From Candidatus Methylomicrobium oryzae (GTDB lineage: Bacteria > Pseudomonadota > Gammaproteobacteria > Methylococcales > Methylomonadaceae): a DNA stretch of 64,000 bases. The stretch spans positions 1-64,000 of the forward strand of contig NZ_JAERVK010000010.1 in assembly GCF_016745425.1 (NCBI RefSeq), in the 5' to 3' direction. Both the position numbers and the translations under genes were made by a program. Positions 24,436 through 33,752 of this stretch are shown here, one piece after another. The notes under the pieces are model-generated. The model searched no databases and had not been told where the DNA came from. It saw only the letters and a list, made by a program, of their open reading frames with translations. Position 1 is the first letter of the stretch. Every line of letters starts with the position of its first letter.

Positions 24436-24972
24436 ATGAATCCGATACTCGAATTTTTTCCGATCGTTTTATTTTTCATTGCCTATAAGTTTTACGATAT
24501 TTATGTCGCGACCGGCGTCGTGATTGTCGCGACGATTCTCCAGGTTGCCTACAGCTGGTTCAAGACCCGCAAGGTCAGCACGATGCAGTTGATAACCTTA
24601 GGCTTAATCCTAGTGATGGGCGGTGCGACGATCATCCTGCAAAACGAGCAATTCATCAAATGGAAACTGTCAATCGTCGAGTGGCTGTTCGGCCTGGTGT
24701 TTCTCGGCAGTCAGTTTATCGGCAAAAAGCCGGTGATCGAACGGATGCTGTCGGCCAATTTGACCTTGCCCGATGCGGTCTGGCGGCGCCTGAACACATT
24801 GTGGGCGTTCTTCTTCCTCGGCATCGGTTTCGTCAATGTGTATGTGATGTACCATTACAGCACCGACGATTGGGTGATTTTCAAGACCTTCGTGGTGCCC
24901 GGATTGATGGTCGTCTTTCTGCTCGGCCAAGTCGCACTGATTTATAAACATTTGCCGGAAACCGAGGAATAA
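24436..24972 (+). CDS. yciB: YciB/IspA-type inner-membrane septation protein
   Basis: 178-residue protein with five hydrophobic segments, the YciB family length. N terminus MNPILEFFPIVLFFIAYK is diagnostic, as is WRRLNTLWAFFFLGIG. Members affect cell envelope synthesis and division. It forms a small operon with yciI (3-base gap) and bolA, an order common in gammaproteobacteria. Confidence 0.92.
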   Translation: MNPILEFFPIVLFFIAYKFYDIYVATGVVIVATILQVAYSWFKTRKVSTMQLITLGLILVMGGATIILQNEQFIKWKLSIVEWLFGLVFLGSQFIGKKPVIERMLSANLTLPDAVWRRLNTLWAFFFLGIGFVNVYVMYHYSTDDWVIFKTFVVPGLMVVFLLGQVALIYKHLPETEE

Positions 24973-24975
24973 ACC

Positions 24976-25278
24976 GTGCTATACGCGATCATCAGCGAAG
25001 ACGTGGAAAACAGCCTGGCCAAAAGAGCCGCTGCCCGTCCGAGACACTTGCAGAGGCTGCAGGCGCTTCAGGATGCGGGACGGCTCGTGCTGGCGGGCCC
25101 GCATCCTGCCATCGATACCGAGAACCCCGGGGACGCAGGCTTCACCGGCAGCCTCGTTGTCGCCGAATTCCCCAGTCTTGAAGAGGCCCGGCAGTGGGCC
25201 GACAGCGATCCCTATATCGAAGCCGGCGTTTACGCCAGGGTTACCGTCAAACCGTTCAAGAAGGTTTTTCCTCAATGA
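24976..25278 (+). CDS. yciI: YciI-like protein
   Basis: 100-residue ferredoxin-like fold protein of the YCII family. Features: [13 protein letters not shown] start, [24 protein letters not shown] with the conserved His and Asp-type pattern, and [16 protein letters not shown]. Role unknown in general. GTG start at 24976 agrees with the conserved N terminus. The end overlaps bolA by four bases. Confidence 0.9.
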   Translation: MLYAIISEDVENSLAKRAAARPRHLQRLQALQDAGRLVLAGPHPAIDTENPGDAGFTGSLVVAEFPSLEEARQWADSDPYIEAGVYARVTVKPFKKVFPQ

Positions 25279-25547
25279 CAGCGCAATTAATCAAACGACT
25301 GCTCACCGAAGCTCTCCACCCCGAAAAGCTAGAAATCATCGATAACAGCGCCGCCCATGCCGGACACGCGGGCAATCAGGGCGGCGGTCACTATCACGTC
25401 ACAATCGTTTCGCCGCTGTTCGAAGGCAAGTCGCTGGTGCAACGGCACCAGCTGGTTTACAAGGCGCTCGGCGATCTGATGAAGCAACAAATTCATGCCT
25501 TAGGCATCAATGCTCTTACCCCCTCAGAAGAAACCAAAGGAAATTAA
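25275..25547 (+). CDS. bolA: BolA-family protein
   Basis: 90-residue BolA-like protein. These proteins work with monothiol glutaredoxins in iron-sulfur handling and as regulators. Visible: N-terminal helix, [22 protein letters not shown] with the conserved His residues and the core strand, and [13 protein letters not shown] helix. Start fixed by the ATGA overlap with yciI; the frame is open further upstream within yciI. Confidence 0.9.
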   Translation: MTAQLIKRLLTEALHPEKLEIIDNSAAHAGHAGNQGGGHYHVTIVSPLFEGKSLVQRHQLVYKALGDLMKQQIHALGINALTPSEETKGN

Positions 25548-25550
25548 TCG

Positions 25551-26645
25551 ATGAATAAAAAAATCATCCCATTGCTTGTTGCAGGCGCCGGACTGGTCGC
25601 CGGCTGTCAACCCCAATCCGGCGACAGCACCGGTACGTCATCTGCACCGGTTACGGAGATCGTCAAAAAAGAAGACGCGGTCGCTTCCGTCAACGGCAAA
25701 TACATCAGCAAGGCACAGCTGGAAAATCTGGAAAAAGAAATTGCGGTGCGCGCGCACGGCGCCACTTTCCCGAAGGAAAAGCTGGTCGAGGAACTGATTC
25801 AGCGCGAATTGCTGGTGCAGGATGCGCTGCAAAAACAATTGGATAAATCGCCGGAATATCTGGAACAGCTTGAAGAAGCCAAAAAGTCGATCCTGACGCA
25901 GACGTCCCTGAAAAACTTCTTCAAGACCAACCCGGTTACCGATGCGGAAGTCAAGGCCGAGTACGACAGTAAGGTCGTCGCCGAAACCGGCACCGAATAC
26001 AAGGCGCGCCATATTCTGGTGAAGACCGAAGAGGAAGCGAAAAAGATCATCGCCGAACTCGACAAAGGCGGCGATTTCGCGAAGCTGGCCAATAAGCATT
26101 CCATTGACGCGAAAGAGTCGCAAAACGGTGGCGATCTGGGCTGGTTTGGGGCCGATCAAATGGTGAAGCCTTTCTCCGAAGCGGTCGCCAAACTCGAAAA
26201 AGGCAAATACACCAAGGTGCCGGTGCAAACCCAGTTCGGCTGGCATGTGATTCTGCGCGAAGACTCGCGCGCGCAGACCCCGCCTCCGCTGGAAGCTGTA
26301 AAAGATCAATTGACGCCTTACCTGCAGCGTCAAAAATTCCAAAAAATGATCGAGGGGATGCGCCAGCAAGCTAAGGTCGAGATTCTGGTGCCGCTGACCG
26401 AAGAAAAACCGAAGGCTGAAGCAGCTGCGCCGGCTGCGGAACAAAAACCGGCGGCTGAAGGTGCTGCAGCGAAAGAAGCTGCGCCTGCGGAAGAGAAAGC
26501 GCCGGCAGCCGAAGCCGCTCCGACACCCGCCGAAAAACCGGCCGAGCCTGCCAAGGAAGAAGCGGCAAAACCTGCCGCCGAGCCGGCTAAGGAAGAAGCC
26601 AAGCCGGCTGAATCGGCACCGGTTCCAGCGCCCGAAAAGAAATAA
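25551..26645 (+). CDS. Parvulin-type peptidyl-prolyl isomerase lipoprotein with Ala/Pro/Glu/Lys tail
   Basis: Periplasmic folding catalyst of 364 residues. Lipobox GLVAGC (Cys19). A SurA/PrsA-like helical region (about 40-145) leads to the rotamase domain (about 150-245) with KARHILVKTEEEAKKI, GGDLGWFG and FGWHVILRED, all hallmarks of parvulins. The last ~90 residues are low-complexity (runs of Ala, Pro, Glu, Lys), probably an extended linker that may reach peptidoglycan or other partners; such tails are not usual in this family. It follows bolA by 3 bases, and a terminator follows. Confidence 0.9.
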   Translation: MNKKIIPLLVAGAGLVAGCQPQSGDSTGTSSAPVTEIVKKEDAVASVNGKYISKAQLENLEKEIAVRAHGATFPKEKLVEELIQRELLVQDALQKQLDKSPEYLEQLEEAKKSILTQTSLKNFFKTNPVTDAEVKAEYDSKVVAETGTEYKARHILVKTEEEAKKIIAELDKGGDFAKLANKHSIDAKESQNGGDLGWFGADQMVKPFSEAVAKLEKGKYTKVPVQTQFGWHVILREDSRAQTPPPLEAVKDQLTPYLQRQKFQKMIEGMRQQAKVEILVPLTEEKPKAEAAAPAAEQKPAAEGAAAKEAAPAEEKAPAAEAAPTPAEKPAEPAKEEAAKPAAEPAKEEAKPAESAPVPAPEKK

Positions 26646-26673
26646 CTGGGATTATTTTCCCGATCCGCTCAAA

Positions 26674-26700
26674 GACGGGGCTAACGCCCCGTCATTTTTC
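26674..26700 (+). terminator. Rho-independent terminator after the isomerase gene
   Basis: Stem GACGGGGC / GCCCCGTC with loop TAAC, followed by ATTTTT. It closes the yciB-yciI-bolA-isomerase operon. Confidence 0.85.
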
Positions 26701-26743
26701 CTACTCAGAGATAGTCCAGGTTTTCGCTCCGTTGTACCCGGAT

Positions 26744-27736
26744 TTATCCTTCCAGATATTTTTTCAACTCGCCAGCAACCAAACTCTCTCTCATGGTTTC
26801 ATAATGGCGGCGCAGCATCGAATCGGTCGGCCGCGGAGGCAGCGACAGGTGCGACTCGATTTTCGATTGCAATGCCGTTATGAAATGCCGCCGGAGCATC
26901 GAGTCTTGGGGAATTTTCGCCTGTTGGCTTTCCTGAGATGACGGCTTTGCCGTTTTGGGGACGGGCGTTTTCTTCGGTTGGAAAGAAATTGCCGACGTCT
27001 TGGCCTCCACTGTCGCATCGTAGTGACGCCGAAGCATCGAATCGGTGGGACGAACGGGCTCATAGGGTTTGGCCGCTGCGGCCAAATGCGTCATAAAATG
27101 CCGGCGCAGCATCGAATCCTGAGGAAATACATACGCCGGATCGGGTTTCGGATAAGGTGAAGGCTGAGTTTCCGCGATGGTTGCCGGCTCCGGTGCCGCG
27201 GGCGGTTGAGGTTCGAGGACTGGCCCCGGTTCATGGATGGCCGGTTCGTCAGCAACGAAAACTGTTTCTTTAACCGCGGGTGCCGGTGCTTGAGGCGCTG
27301 CTTCTTCAGGAGCCTTTTGGCGAAGTACGGGTTCTTGGCTGTGTTGTTCGGCTTGTTTAATGGTTTCGGCCGTTTCCTTTCCGGTTTTCCGGACGGCGCT
27401 CCAGACGACAATAGGCATGAGCGCCGCGATAAATGCCGAAACGCCTGCGGCTCCGGCTAAAACCGGCATTCCTCTGAGGAGGAGATACATCATCCAGAAA
27501 ACGAACAGCGCGAACGCGGAGAAGCCGAAGATGAACTGTAGAATCAGGCTGAAAGGCGAGATCAGCCGTTTGTTCCGGGCCGGCGCCGCGTTATGTGCGA
27601 TTGCGTCTAAAGACTCGCGGTGCTGCCTGCGCGCACGCCGCAAATCCATGGTTTGCAATAACGTAATGATTAGCAGGATCAGCACCCCGGCAACTGTGGT
27701 CTGAATTTCTATCGCGATCGAATCTAATACAGCCAT
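26744..27736 (-). CDS. Membrane protein with four DSMLRRH repeats
   Basis: 330 residues, no family I can name. Three hydrophobic segments lie in the first ~115 residues (IQTTVAGVLILLIITLL, LILQFIFGFSAFALFVFWMM, LAGAAGVSAFIAALMPIVVW). A Pro/Ala/Glu-rich linker (about 120-205) follows. The C-terminal part holds four units of the form P[QT]DSMLRRH[FY] at about 207, 232, 280 and 306. They alternate PQ..F / PT..Y / PQ..F / PT..Y, which suggests duplication of a two-unit block. The tail would be cytosolic if the first segment goes in-out. Function unknown; the repeats look like short linear docking motifs. Convergent with the isomerase operon. Confidence 0.75.
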   Translation of the reverse strand: MAVLDSIAIEIQTTVAGVLILLIITLLQTMDLRRARRQHRESLDAIAHNAAPARNKRLISPFSLILQFIFGFSAFALFVFWMMYLLLRGMPVLAGAAGVSAFIAALMPIVVWSAVRKTGKETAETIKQAEQHSQEPVLRQKAPEEAAPQAPAPAVKETVFVADEPAIHEPGPVLEPQPPAAPEPATIAETQPSPYPKPDPAYVFPQDSMLRRHFMTHLAAAAKPYEPVRPTDSMLRRHYDATVEAKTSAISFQPKKTPVPKTAKPSSQESQQAKIPQDSMLRRHFITALQSKIESHLSLPPRPTDSMLRRHYETMRESLVAGELKKYLEG

Positions 27737-28052
27737 AACTCCTCCTATTTTTATTATTAAAAATCGTCACCTTATTCGGCAATTTCTTGCCAAAAGCCCA
27801 GGATAATTCAGTTAGGCGAAATATTTTGCAACAAGAATGAGGTCGCAGGGTTTAATGGTTGGAATTTATCAGAAACCCAAACGATTTTCTAATAAATTCT
27901 TTCCGGTTGGCGAACAGCTCGTTCGGTCGCTGAAGTCAGTTTGGATGCAAAATTAGGCCGTCATTCGGCGCATTTTCCCCTTCATGACTGGGCGGCTGGT
28001 GAGCGGGTATCGGATTAAAGCAATCGCCCGGAGGGGATGGAAAAATCACGGA

Positions 28053-28083
28053 CAAAAAAAATGCGGCCGGTCGGGGCCGCATT
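28053..28083 (-). terminator. Rho-independent terminator of the pdxA-rsmA transcript
   Basis: 8-base GC-rich stem with a 6-base loop followed, on the minus strand, by eight T. It is 119 bases after the rsmA stop and ends whatever leftward transcript passes through the structured segment before it. Confidence 0.8.
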
Positions 28084-28144
28084 AGAGAAGGATATCTAAC
28101 TCCGGATTCCGCTTGGGAATCATGCATCTCAAGGAGTTAGATAT
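28053..28144 (-). ncRNA. Candidate structured RNA or 3' UTR with terminator, downstream of rsmA
   Basis: Read leftward: a perfect 12-base outer stem (arms at 28133-28144 and 28092-28103, core CTAACTCC/GGAGTTAG) enclosing an inner perfect hairpin GATTCC-CAAGC-GGAATC (28105-28121), then a rho-independent terminator (ATGCGGCC/GGCCGCAT, 28061-28082) with eight T. A TTGACA lies on the minus strand at 28159-28164, but the matching -10 would fall in the outer stem. So it may be an independent small RNA or the processed 3' end of the pdxA-rsmA transcript. No known RNA family recognised. Confidence 0.45.
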
Positions 28145-28201
28145 ATTCTAGCCGGATTTGTCAATGTGAGAATGTGGCATATTGTCGCATCATTCTCGAG
28201 C

Positions 28202-29005
28202 CTATTCCTTTTCGGCAGGGCCTGAGCATTCGCTCAGCAGATTGCTCAATTTGGCGAAGTCCTGCAATGTCAGATTCTCGGCTCTCAGTTTCGGATCGAT
28301 CGACAGCTTATCCAGATCACTGTCCGAAAGCAGATTTTTCAACGAGTTGCGCAGGGTCTTCCGGCGCTGTGAAAAGGCTTGCGTGACGATCAGGTTCAGC
28401 TTGTCGCTGCTGCCGATTTGAACCGGCGGCCGGCGATGCGGCGTCAAACGAACGATTGAGGACACCACTTTAGGCACCGGATCGAAACTTTCCGGGGGCA
28501 CATCGAACAAGTGTTCGGTTTCGCAGTAATACTGCATCATTACGCTGAGCCGGCCGTATTGTTTGTTCCCCGGTTCTGCGCACAAGCGGTCGACGACTTC
28601 CTTTTGCAGCATGAAATGCATGTCTTCGATACAGTCCGCGCTGTTCAATAAATGGAACATCAGCGGCGTCGAAATATTGTAAGGAAGATTACCGATGATG
28701 CGCAGCCGTTCGCTCTGTTCGGACAGCGACGAAAAATCGAACTTCAACGCATCGGCGCTATGAATGTCGAGATGCGGCTGGCCCGCGAATTTTTTTTTCA
28801 ATAAGGCGACGAGATCGCGGTCCAGTTCGATCACATCGAGGCATGCGCCGGCCTGAAGGAGCGGTTCGGTCAATGCTCCTTGGCCGGGGCCGATCTCGAC
28901 CCAGTGCTGGCCGGAACGGATGCCGAGACAAGCGATGATATCCCGGATGACCGACGAGTCATGCAGAAAATTCTGCCCGAAGCGTTTACGTGCTATATGC
29001 GCCAT
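28202..29005 (-). CDS. rsmA: 16S rRNA dimethyladenosine transferase
   Basis: Methylates A1518 and A1519 in the 3' end hairpin of 16S rRNA (KsgA). 267 residues, normal length. Marks: ARKRFGQNFLHD near the N terminus, SAM motif EIGPGQGALTEPLL, and catalytic NLPYNIS. C-terminal helical domain with QAFSQRRKTLRNSL. It starts directly after the pdxA stop codon, a pairing common in gammaproteobacteria. Confidence 0.97.
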   Translation of the reverse strand: MAHIARKRFGQNFLHDSSVIRDIIACLGIRSGQHWVEIGPGQGALTEPLLQAGACLDVIELDRDLVALLKKKFAGQPHLDIHSADALKFDFSSLSEQSERLRIIGNLPYNISTPLMFHLLNSADCIEDMHFMLQKEVVDRLCAEPGNKQYGRLSVMMQYYCETEHLFDVPPESFDPVPKVVSSIVRLTPHRRPPVQIGSSDKLNLIVTQAFSQRRKTLRNSLKNLLSDSDLDKLSIDPKLRAENLTLQDFAKLSNLLSECSGPAEKE

Positions 29006-30058
29006 TTATTGTATATGTCCTTGTGCCATCTGCGCGGCGGTTTGCAGAGCATAAAGCAGGCTGCCGGTCTCGGCCTTGCCGGTGCCGGCCAAATCCAACG
29101 CCGTGCCGTGGTCGACCGAGGTCCGGATGATCGGCAAGCCGAGAGTAATATTGACCGCCTGGCCGAAGCCCATATGCTTCAAGACCGGCAGTCCCTGATC
29201 GTGATACATCGCCAGCACCGCGTCCGCATCGGCAAGGTATTTCGAGGTGAACAGCGTATCGGCGGGCAGGGGGCCGTGCAGATTCATGCCCTGTAGCCTT
29301 AGGTTGACCAATACCGGTTCGATCACTTCGATTTCCTCGGTACCGAGGTGTCCGTTTTCGCCCGCATGCGGATTCAGGCCGCAGACCAGAATTTTGGGTC
29401 TATTGATGCCGAACCGGGTGCGCAAATCGCGGTCCAGCACGGAGAGGGTCTGGCGTAGGCGGCTGCGGGTGATCGCCTGGCTGACTTCGCTTAGCGGCAG
29501 GTGCGTGGTGACCAGGGCCACGCGCAAGCCGGGCGTCGCAAGCATCATTACCGGCGTGCCGCCCGTGACAGCCGCAATGTATTCGGTATGACCGGTAAAA
29601 GGATGGCCCGCATCGTTGATGATGCCTTTGTGTACCGGACCTGTCACCATTGCATCGAAAACGCCCTCCATACAGCCTTTGACCGCCTTGTTCAAGGTTT
29701 TCAGCACATAACGGCTGTTGGCCGGATTGAGCCGTCCGCACTGGGTGGGCGTATTCAGATTTACCGGCACGATCGACAATTCACCGTGCCGGTGCGGCGA
29801 AGGCGGCAAAGTGCCGTCAAAACGGTTCAGCTTAATTTCGATGCCCAAACGCTCCGCGCGTCCGAGTAAGAGTTCCTCGCTGCCGATCACGACCGCTTCG
29901 CAAGGCAAATCGTGCCGGGCGATTTGTATGCAAAGATCGGGGCCGATGCCTGCCGGTTCTCCCGGAGTCAAGGCAATCCGCGGCACGCGAGGAAGTGATG
30001 GCATGGGCATTGAGCTATTGGGCGTCGCAGGCTTCTTGTATGAAAAAGACTGCACCAT
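29006..30058 (-). CDS. pdxA: 4-hydroxythreonine-4-phosphate dehydrogenase
   Basis: NAD-dependent, metal-using enzyme of pyridoxal phosphate synthesis. About 330-350 residues. Marks: [14 protein letters not shown], the metal-binding His residues in [16 protein letters not shown] and AMYHDQGL, and [22 protein letters not shown]. The exact start is uncertain: the ATG at 30058 adds about 25 residues before the conserved part, and an ATG at 30010 is also possible; neither has a clear ribosome site. First gene of the pair with rsmA. Confidence 0.95.
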   Translation of the reverse strand: MVQSFSYKKPATPNSSMPMPSLPRVPRIALTPGEPAGIGPDLCIQIARHDLPCEAVVIGSEELLLGRAERLGIEIKLNRFDGTLPPSPHRHGELSIVPVNLNTPTQCGRLNPANSRYVLKTLNKAVKGCMEGVFDAMVTGPVHKGIINDAGHPFTGHTEYIAAVTGGTPVMMLATPGLRVALVTTHLPLSEVSQAITRSRLRQTLSVLDRDLRTRFGINRPKILVCGLNPHAGENGHLGTEEIEVIEPVLVNLRLQGMNLHGPLPADTLFTSKYLADADAVLAMYHDQGLPVLKHMGFGQAVNITLGLPIIRTSVDHGTALDLAGTGKAETGSLLYALQTAAQMAQGHIQ

Positions 30059-30138
30059 AGTAGAACCGGATAGGGGAAAAAACCGGCGGTATCTCCTCTG
30101 TCGTTGGCGATAAACCGATGATTTGCGTCATGCGCCGG

Positions 30139-31314
30139 TTAACCCTTTAGCCCGTCGATGCGGGGGCTTGTCAGGATTGGGGAATAGACATACACGAACA
30201 GCGCAAAGGCGGCCAGCCAGAACAGCATCGATAAATAAACCAATGTGCCGTACCAGTCGGGCAGGGCGATCGGCAGCAATACGCGGATCAGGGCCGCAAT
30301 ATTCAGCAAAATGAAGCCGATTGCCATCGCGTTGGAAGCGCGCAGCGCCCGGCCGGTATGGCCGAGGGAAACCCGCGCCATCATGCCGAGTGTCAGTACG
30401 CCGATGCCGCCGACCGTAAAGGCATGTAATGACAGAGACGGCTGTACCAAGCCGTACGCCGACAGCGCGGTCAGTCCAAAGCCCAGAATGATCCAGCCGT
30501 AACCTGCATACAAGACCCATAGCAAGGGCACATACCAGATGCGTTGCACATACCAGCCCCAGACCCGCGCCAAATTGCACAGTACCGCGAGGCCCGACGC
30601 CACCGCCAGCAGCGTTCCGCCGACGCCGGCCAGCAGCAGGCCGTATACCAGTACCGCGCTGCCGACCGCGCCGTACTCATACAGATGATTCGTATCGACT
30701 CTGACGCCCGGCAAGCCGCGCTCGGTAAAAAACGGAAATACGCGGCCGGCAATGACCAAAATCAGCAGTACGATTGTCGCTACCGCCAGTTGCATGCCCA
30801 GCCAGGTCAGATCCGGGTGCGATGCGAGGATGCCCGTATGAATCAGGCCGTTGGCAAGGGTCAGTATTAAAAGAATAACGATAAAAACCAGATTCCGGTA
30901 CTCGCGGGTGGCCAGGATCGGCTTCGCGACCTGGTACGCCAGCGCGGGCAAAAACGCAAAATCGATTACTGCGATCACCGGATCGGGTAAAAGTCCGGCA
31001 TAAAACGGCACGATTCGTCCGTAGAGCCAGAGCAGACACAGAGCCGCCAAAGGGCTTCCGGTCAAGGTCCATCTTTCGGTCCAGGTTTTGACCGCCGTCA
31101 ATAAAAAACCGGCAATCACCGCGGCCGAATAACCGAGCAGCATCTCGTGCGCATGCCAATTGACATTCCCGAAATAATTGGCTCCGCTCAGCTTGCCGTT
31201 ATAGATCGCATTCCACAGCACGATCAGGAGCAGCGCCGAAAGCCCTGCCAGGGCAAAGAATGCCCTAAATCCCAAGGCGAAAAGCGGATAATCGAAAAGT
31301 TTGGGTGAGGTCAT
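30139..31314 (-). CDS. nnrS: NnrS-family haem/copper membrane protein
   Basis: 391 residues, about twelve hydrophobic segments. NnrS proteins are reported to contain haem and copper and to protect against nitrosative stress or support denitrification. Family marks: FALGFRAFFALAG near the start, NVNWHAHEMLLGY with His, VVxAGRVFPFFT-like segment, LHAFTVGGIGVLTLGMMARVSLGHTGR. Single gene; I saw no FNR-type site upstream. No nitrite or nitric oxide reductase is in the window. Confidence 0.9.
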   Translation of the reverse strand: MTSPKLFDYPLFALGFRAFFALAGLSALLLIVLWNAIYNGKLSGANYFGNVNWHAHEMLLGYSAAVIAGFLLTAVKTWTERWTLTGSPLAALCLLWLYGRIVPFYAGLLPDPVIAVIDFAFLPALAYQVAKPILATREYRNLVFIVILLILTLANGLIHTGILASHPDLTWLGMQLAVATIVLLILVIAGRVFPFFTERGLPGVRVDTNHLYEYGAVGSAVLVYGLLLAGVGGTLLAVASGLAVLCNLARVWGWYVQRIWYVPLLWVLYAGYGWIILGFGLTALSAYGLVQPSLSLHAFTVGGIGVLTLGMMARVSLGHTGRALRASNAMAIGFILLNIAALIRVLLPIALPDWYGTLVYLSMLFWLAAFALFVYVYSPILTSPRIDGLKG

Positions 31315-31502
31315 AAAATTAAGTGCTCCATCCGGTCCGGTTCGGCTCCATAAACCCTGCTATTATACGCAATTCTATGTTAAAAGGGTTTAGGGATTGA
31401 CTTCCCGGCAATGCTTCTGCCCCGGCAAACGGCGGTTTTCCGGGGCGGCAGACCCTCTTACAATCGGAAGAATTTTAAAACGTTCAAAAGGAGGCTTTAC
31501 CT

Positions 31503-32063
31503 ATGGCGGAAACTTTATCCCAAATGATGCCGCTCGGCACTATTGCACCGGATTTTTCATTGCCCGATACGGTGACCGGCGCGACATTCGCTTTACAAGA
31601 CCTGAAAGGCGAAAAAGGCACGATCGTGATGTTTATCTGCAACCATTGCCCTTACGTGCTGCATGTGAGGGAGCAATTGATCGCGATTGCGGAGGAATAC
31701 AAAGATAAGGGCATCGCGACGATCGCAATCAGTTCGAACGACGTGCAAAAGTATCCGGAGGATGCGCCCGACAAGATGAAGACGATGATGGCTGCATGGG
31801 GACGGCCTTTTGCGGCCTATCTGTATGACGAAACCCAGGAAACCGCGAAAGCTTACCAGGCAGCCTGCACGCCCGACATTTATTTGTTCGATGCGAATTT
31901 AGCCTGCGTTTATCGCGGCCGGCTCGACGGCGCCACGCCGAAGAACGATGTGCCGGTGACCGGGTCGGATTTGCGCACCGCGCTCGACAACCTGCTGGCG
32001 GGCCGTCCGATCGATCCGCAGCAGATTCCGAGCATGGGCTGCAATATCAAATGGAAGACGTAG
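31503..32063 (+). CDS. Thioredoxin-family (AhpC/TSA-like) protein
   Basis: 186-residue cytoplasmic protein of the thioredoxin/redoxin superfamily. The active-site pair is C46-N-H-C49 followed by Pro, and the N-terminal PDFSLPDTVTG is typical of peroxiredoxin-like members. Members of this subgroup are widespread but uncharacterised; a disulfide or peroxide reductase role is likely. Very good ribosome site (AAGGAGG, spacing 8). The stop codon TAG lies inside a REP element, the same arrangement as at 11460. Confidence 0.88.
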   Translation: MAETLSQMMPLGTIAPDFSLPDTVTGATFALQDLKGEKGTIVMFICNHCPYVLHVREQLIAIAEEYKDKGIATIAISSNDVQKYPEDAPDKMKTMMAAWGRPFAAYLYDETQETAKAYQAACTPDIYLFDANLACVYRGRLDGATPKNDVPVTGSDLRTALDNLLAGRPIDPQQIPSMGCNIKWKT

Positions 32064-32138
32064 GGTGCGCTGTGCGTACCTTGCCGACTTAACGAAAGAC
32101 CCGAAACCATCAGAAACGGTACGCGCAGCGTATCCTAC
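32060..32138. repeat. REP doublet after the thioredoxin-like gene
   Basis: Left unit 32060-32080 and right unit 32118-32138, each GTAG (or its complement) plus a hairpin with the core GCGTACC/GGTACGC. Same family as the pair at 11457-11532 but with two or three substitutions, so the arms are no longer perfect. It starts within the TAG stop codon of the gene before it. Confidence 0.75.
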
Positions 32139-32190
32139 GCAGATGAATAAGATGTACGGCGCGCACCTCTTTTAGAGGAAAGGCCCGGCC

Positions 32191-33081
<891 letters not shown>

Positions 33082-33266
33082 AGACGATAAAAGTGAATTC
33101 GAGCCGGATATTTTATAACGGTTTGTATTTAAGGTGTGCAGTAGAGAGGCGGAACGAGATTTTGGTTCCGGCACTGCCTGGGGTAATTGATGAGGGCCCC
33201 GCTCCGGGAGGGAACCTGTTTGCCGCTCATGCAAGGTAGACGAGGGTTGGGTCAAAATCGCTTTTC

Positions 33267-33299
33267 AGACCTGCCATGTTTTGAAAATCCGGCAGGTCT
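33267..33299. repeat. Interspersed palindrome, family 2, copy 1
   Basis: AGACCTGCCATGTTTT and its near-complement ending GGCAGGTCT form a hairpin. A second copy of the same palindrome is at 61479-61511. It lies downstream of the gene at 33312-33653 and upstream of aguB. Confidence 0.65.
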
Positions 33300-33311
33300 G
33301 ACATTATTCAC

Positions 33312-33653
33312 TCAGCACATTTTATCCAAATGTTTGAACAGCATCACAATGATAGCGGCGGGAATGATCGCGGCGGTGATTTCCCAGTATCCCATTACGG
33401 CAAGTACGATTTGATTAGCGATCAATAGGATGATGTAAAACAAGGCCGCCCAGCGCCTCAACAGCCACAGGCCGGCGATGCAGATCAGGCTTAATACGAC
33501 CGAAAACGAAAAATAGACGGGGTAGATCGCGCCGACCTGTTTGGACATCGGCGAGAAGACCAGATTGATCATTTGTATCGCATTGATAAGTCCGACCACG
33601 CAGATGGCGGTGATGACGGCCGGTTTTTCCGGATTCCAGCGTATCTCGTTCAT
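33312..33653 (-). CDS. Small four-helix membrane protein, unknown function
   Basis: 113 residues with four hydrophobic segments (AVITAICVVGLINAIQMINL, IYPVYFSFSVVLSLICIAGLWLL, ALFYIILLIANQIVLAVMGYW, ITAAIIPAAIIVMLF). Start at 33653 (MNEIRWNPEKP) with GAGG at spacing 6. No family recognised. It lies 99 bases downstream of another membrane protein gene read in the same direction. Confidence 0.65.
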   Translation of the reverse strand: MNEIRWNPEKPAVITAICVVGLINAIQMINLVFSPMSKQVGAIYPVYFSFSVVLSLICIAGLWLLRRWAALFYIILLIANQIVLAVMGYWEITAAIIPAAIIVMLFKHLDKMC

Positions 33654-33752
33654 AAATATCCTCAAGCGAATTGAAGAGAAGGTTTCATTACTGCGGAGGC
33701 ATGCTCGCCGCGGTTGCCGAAGCCCCTGTTTGCAAATTGAGCGGGACGGCCA

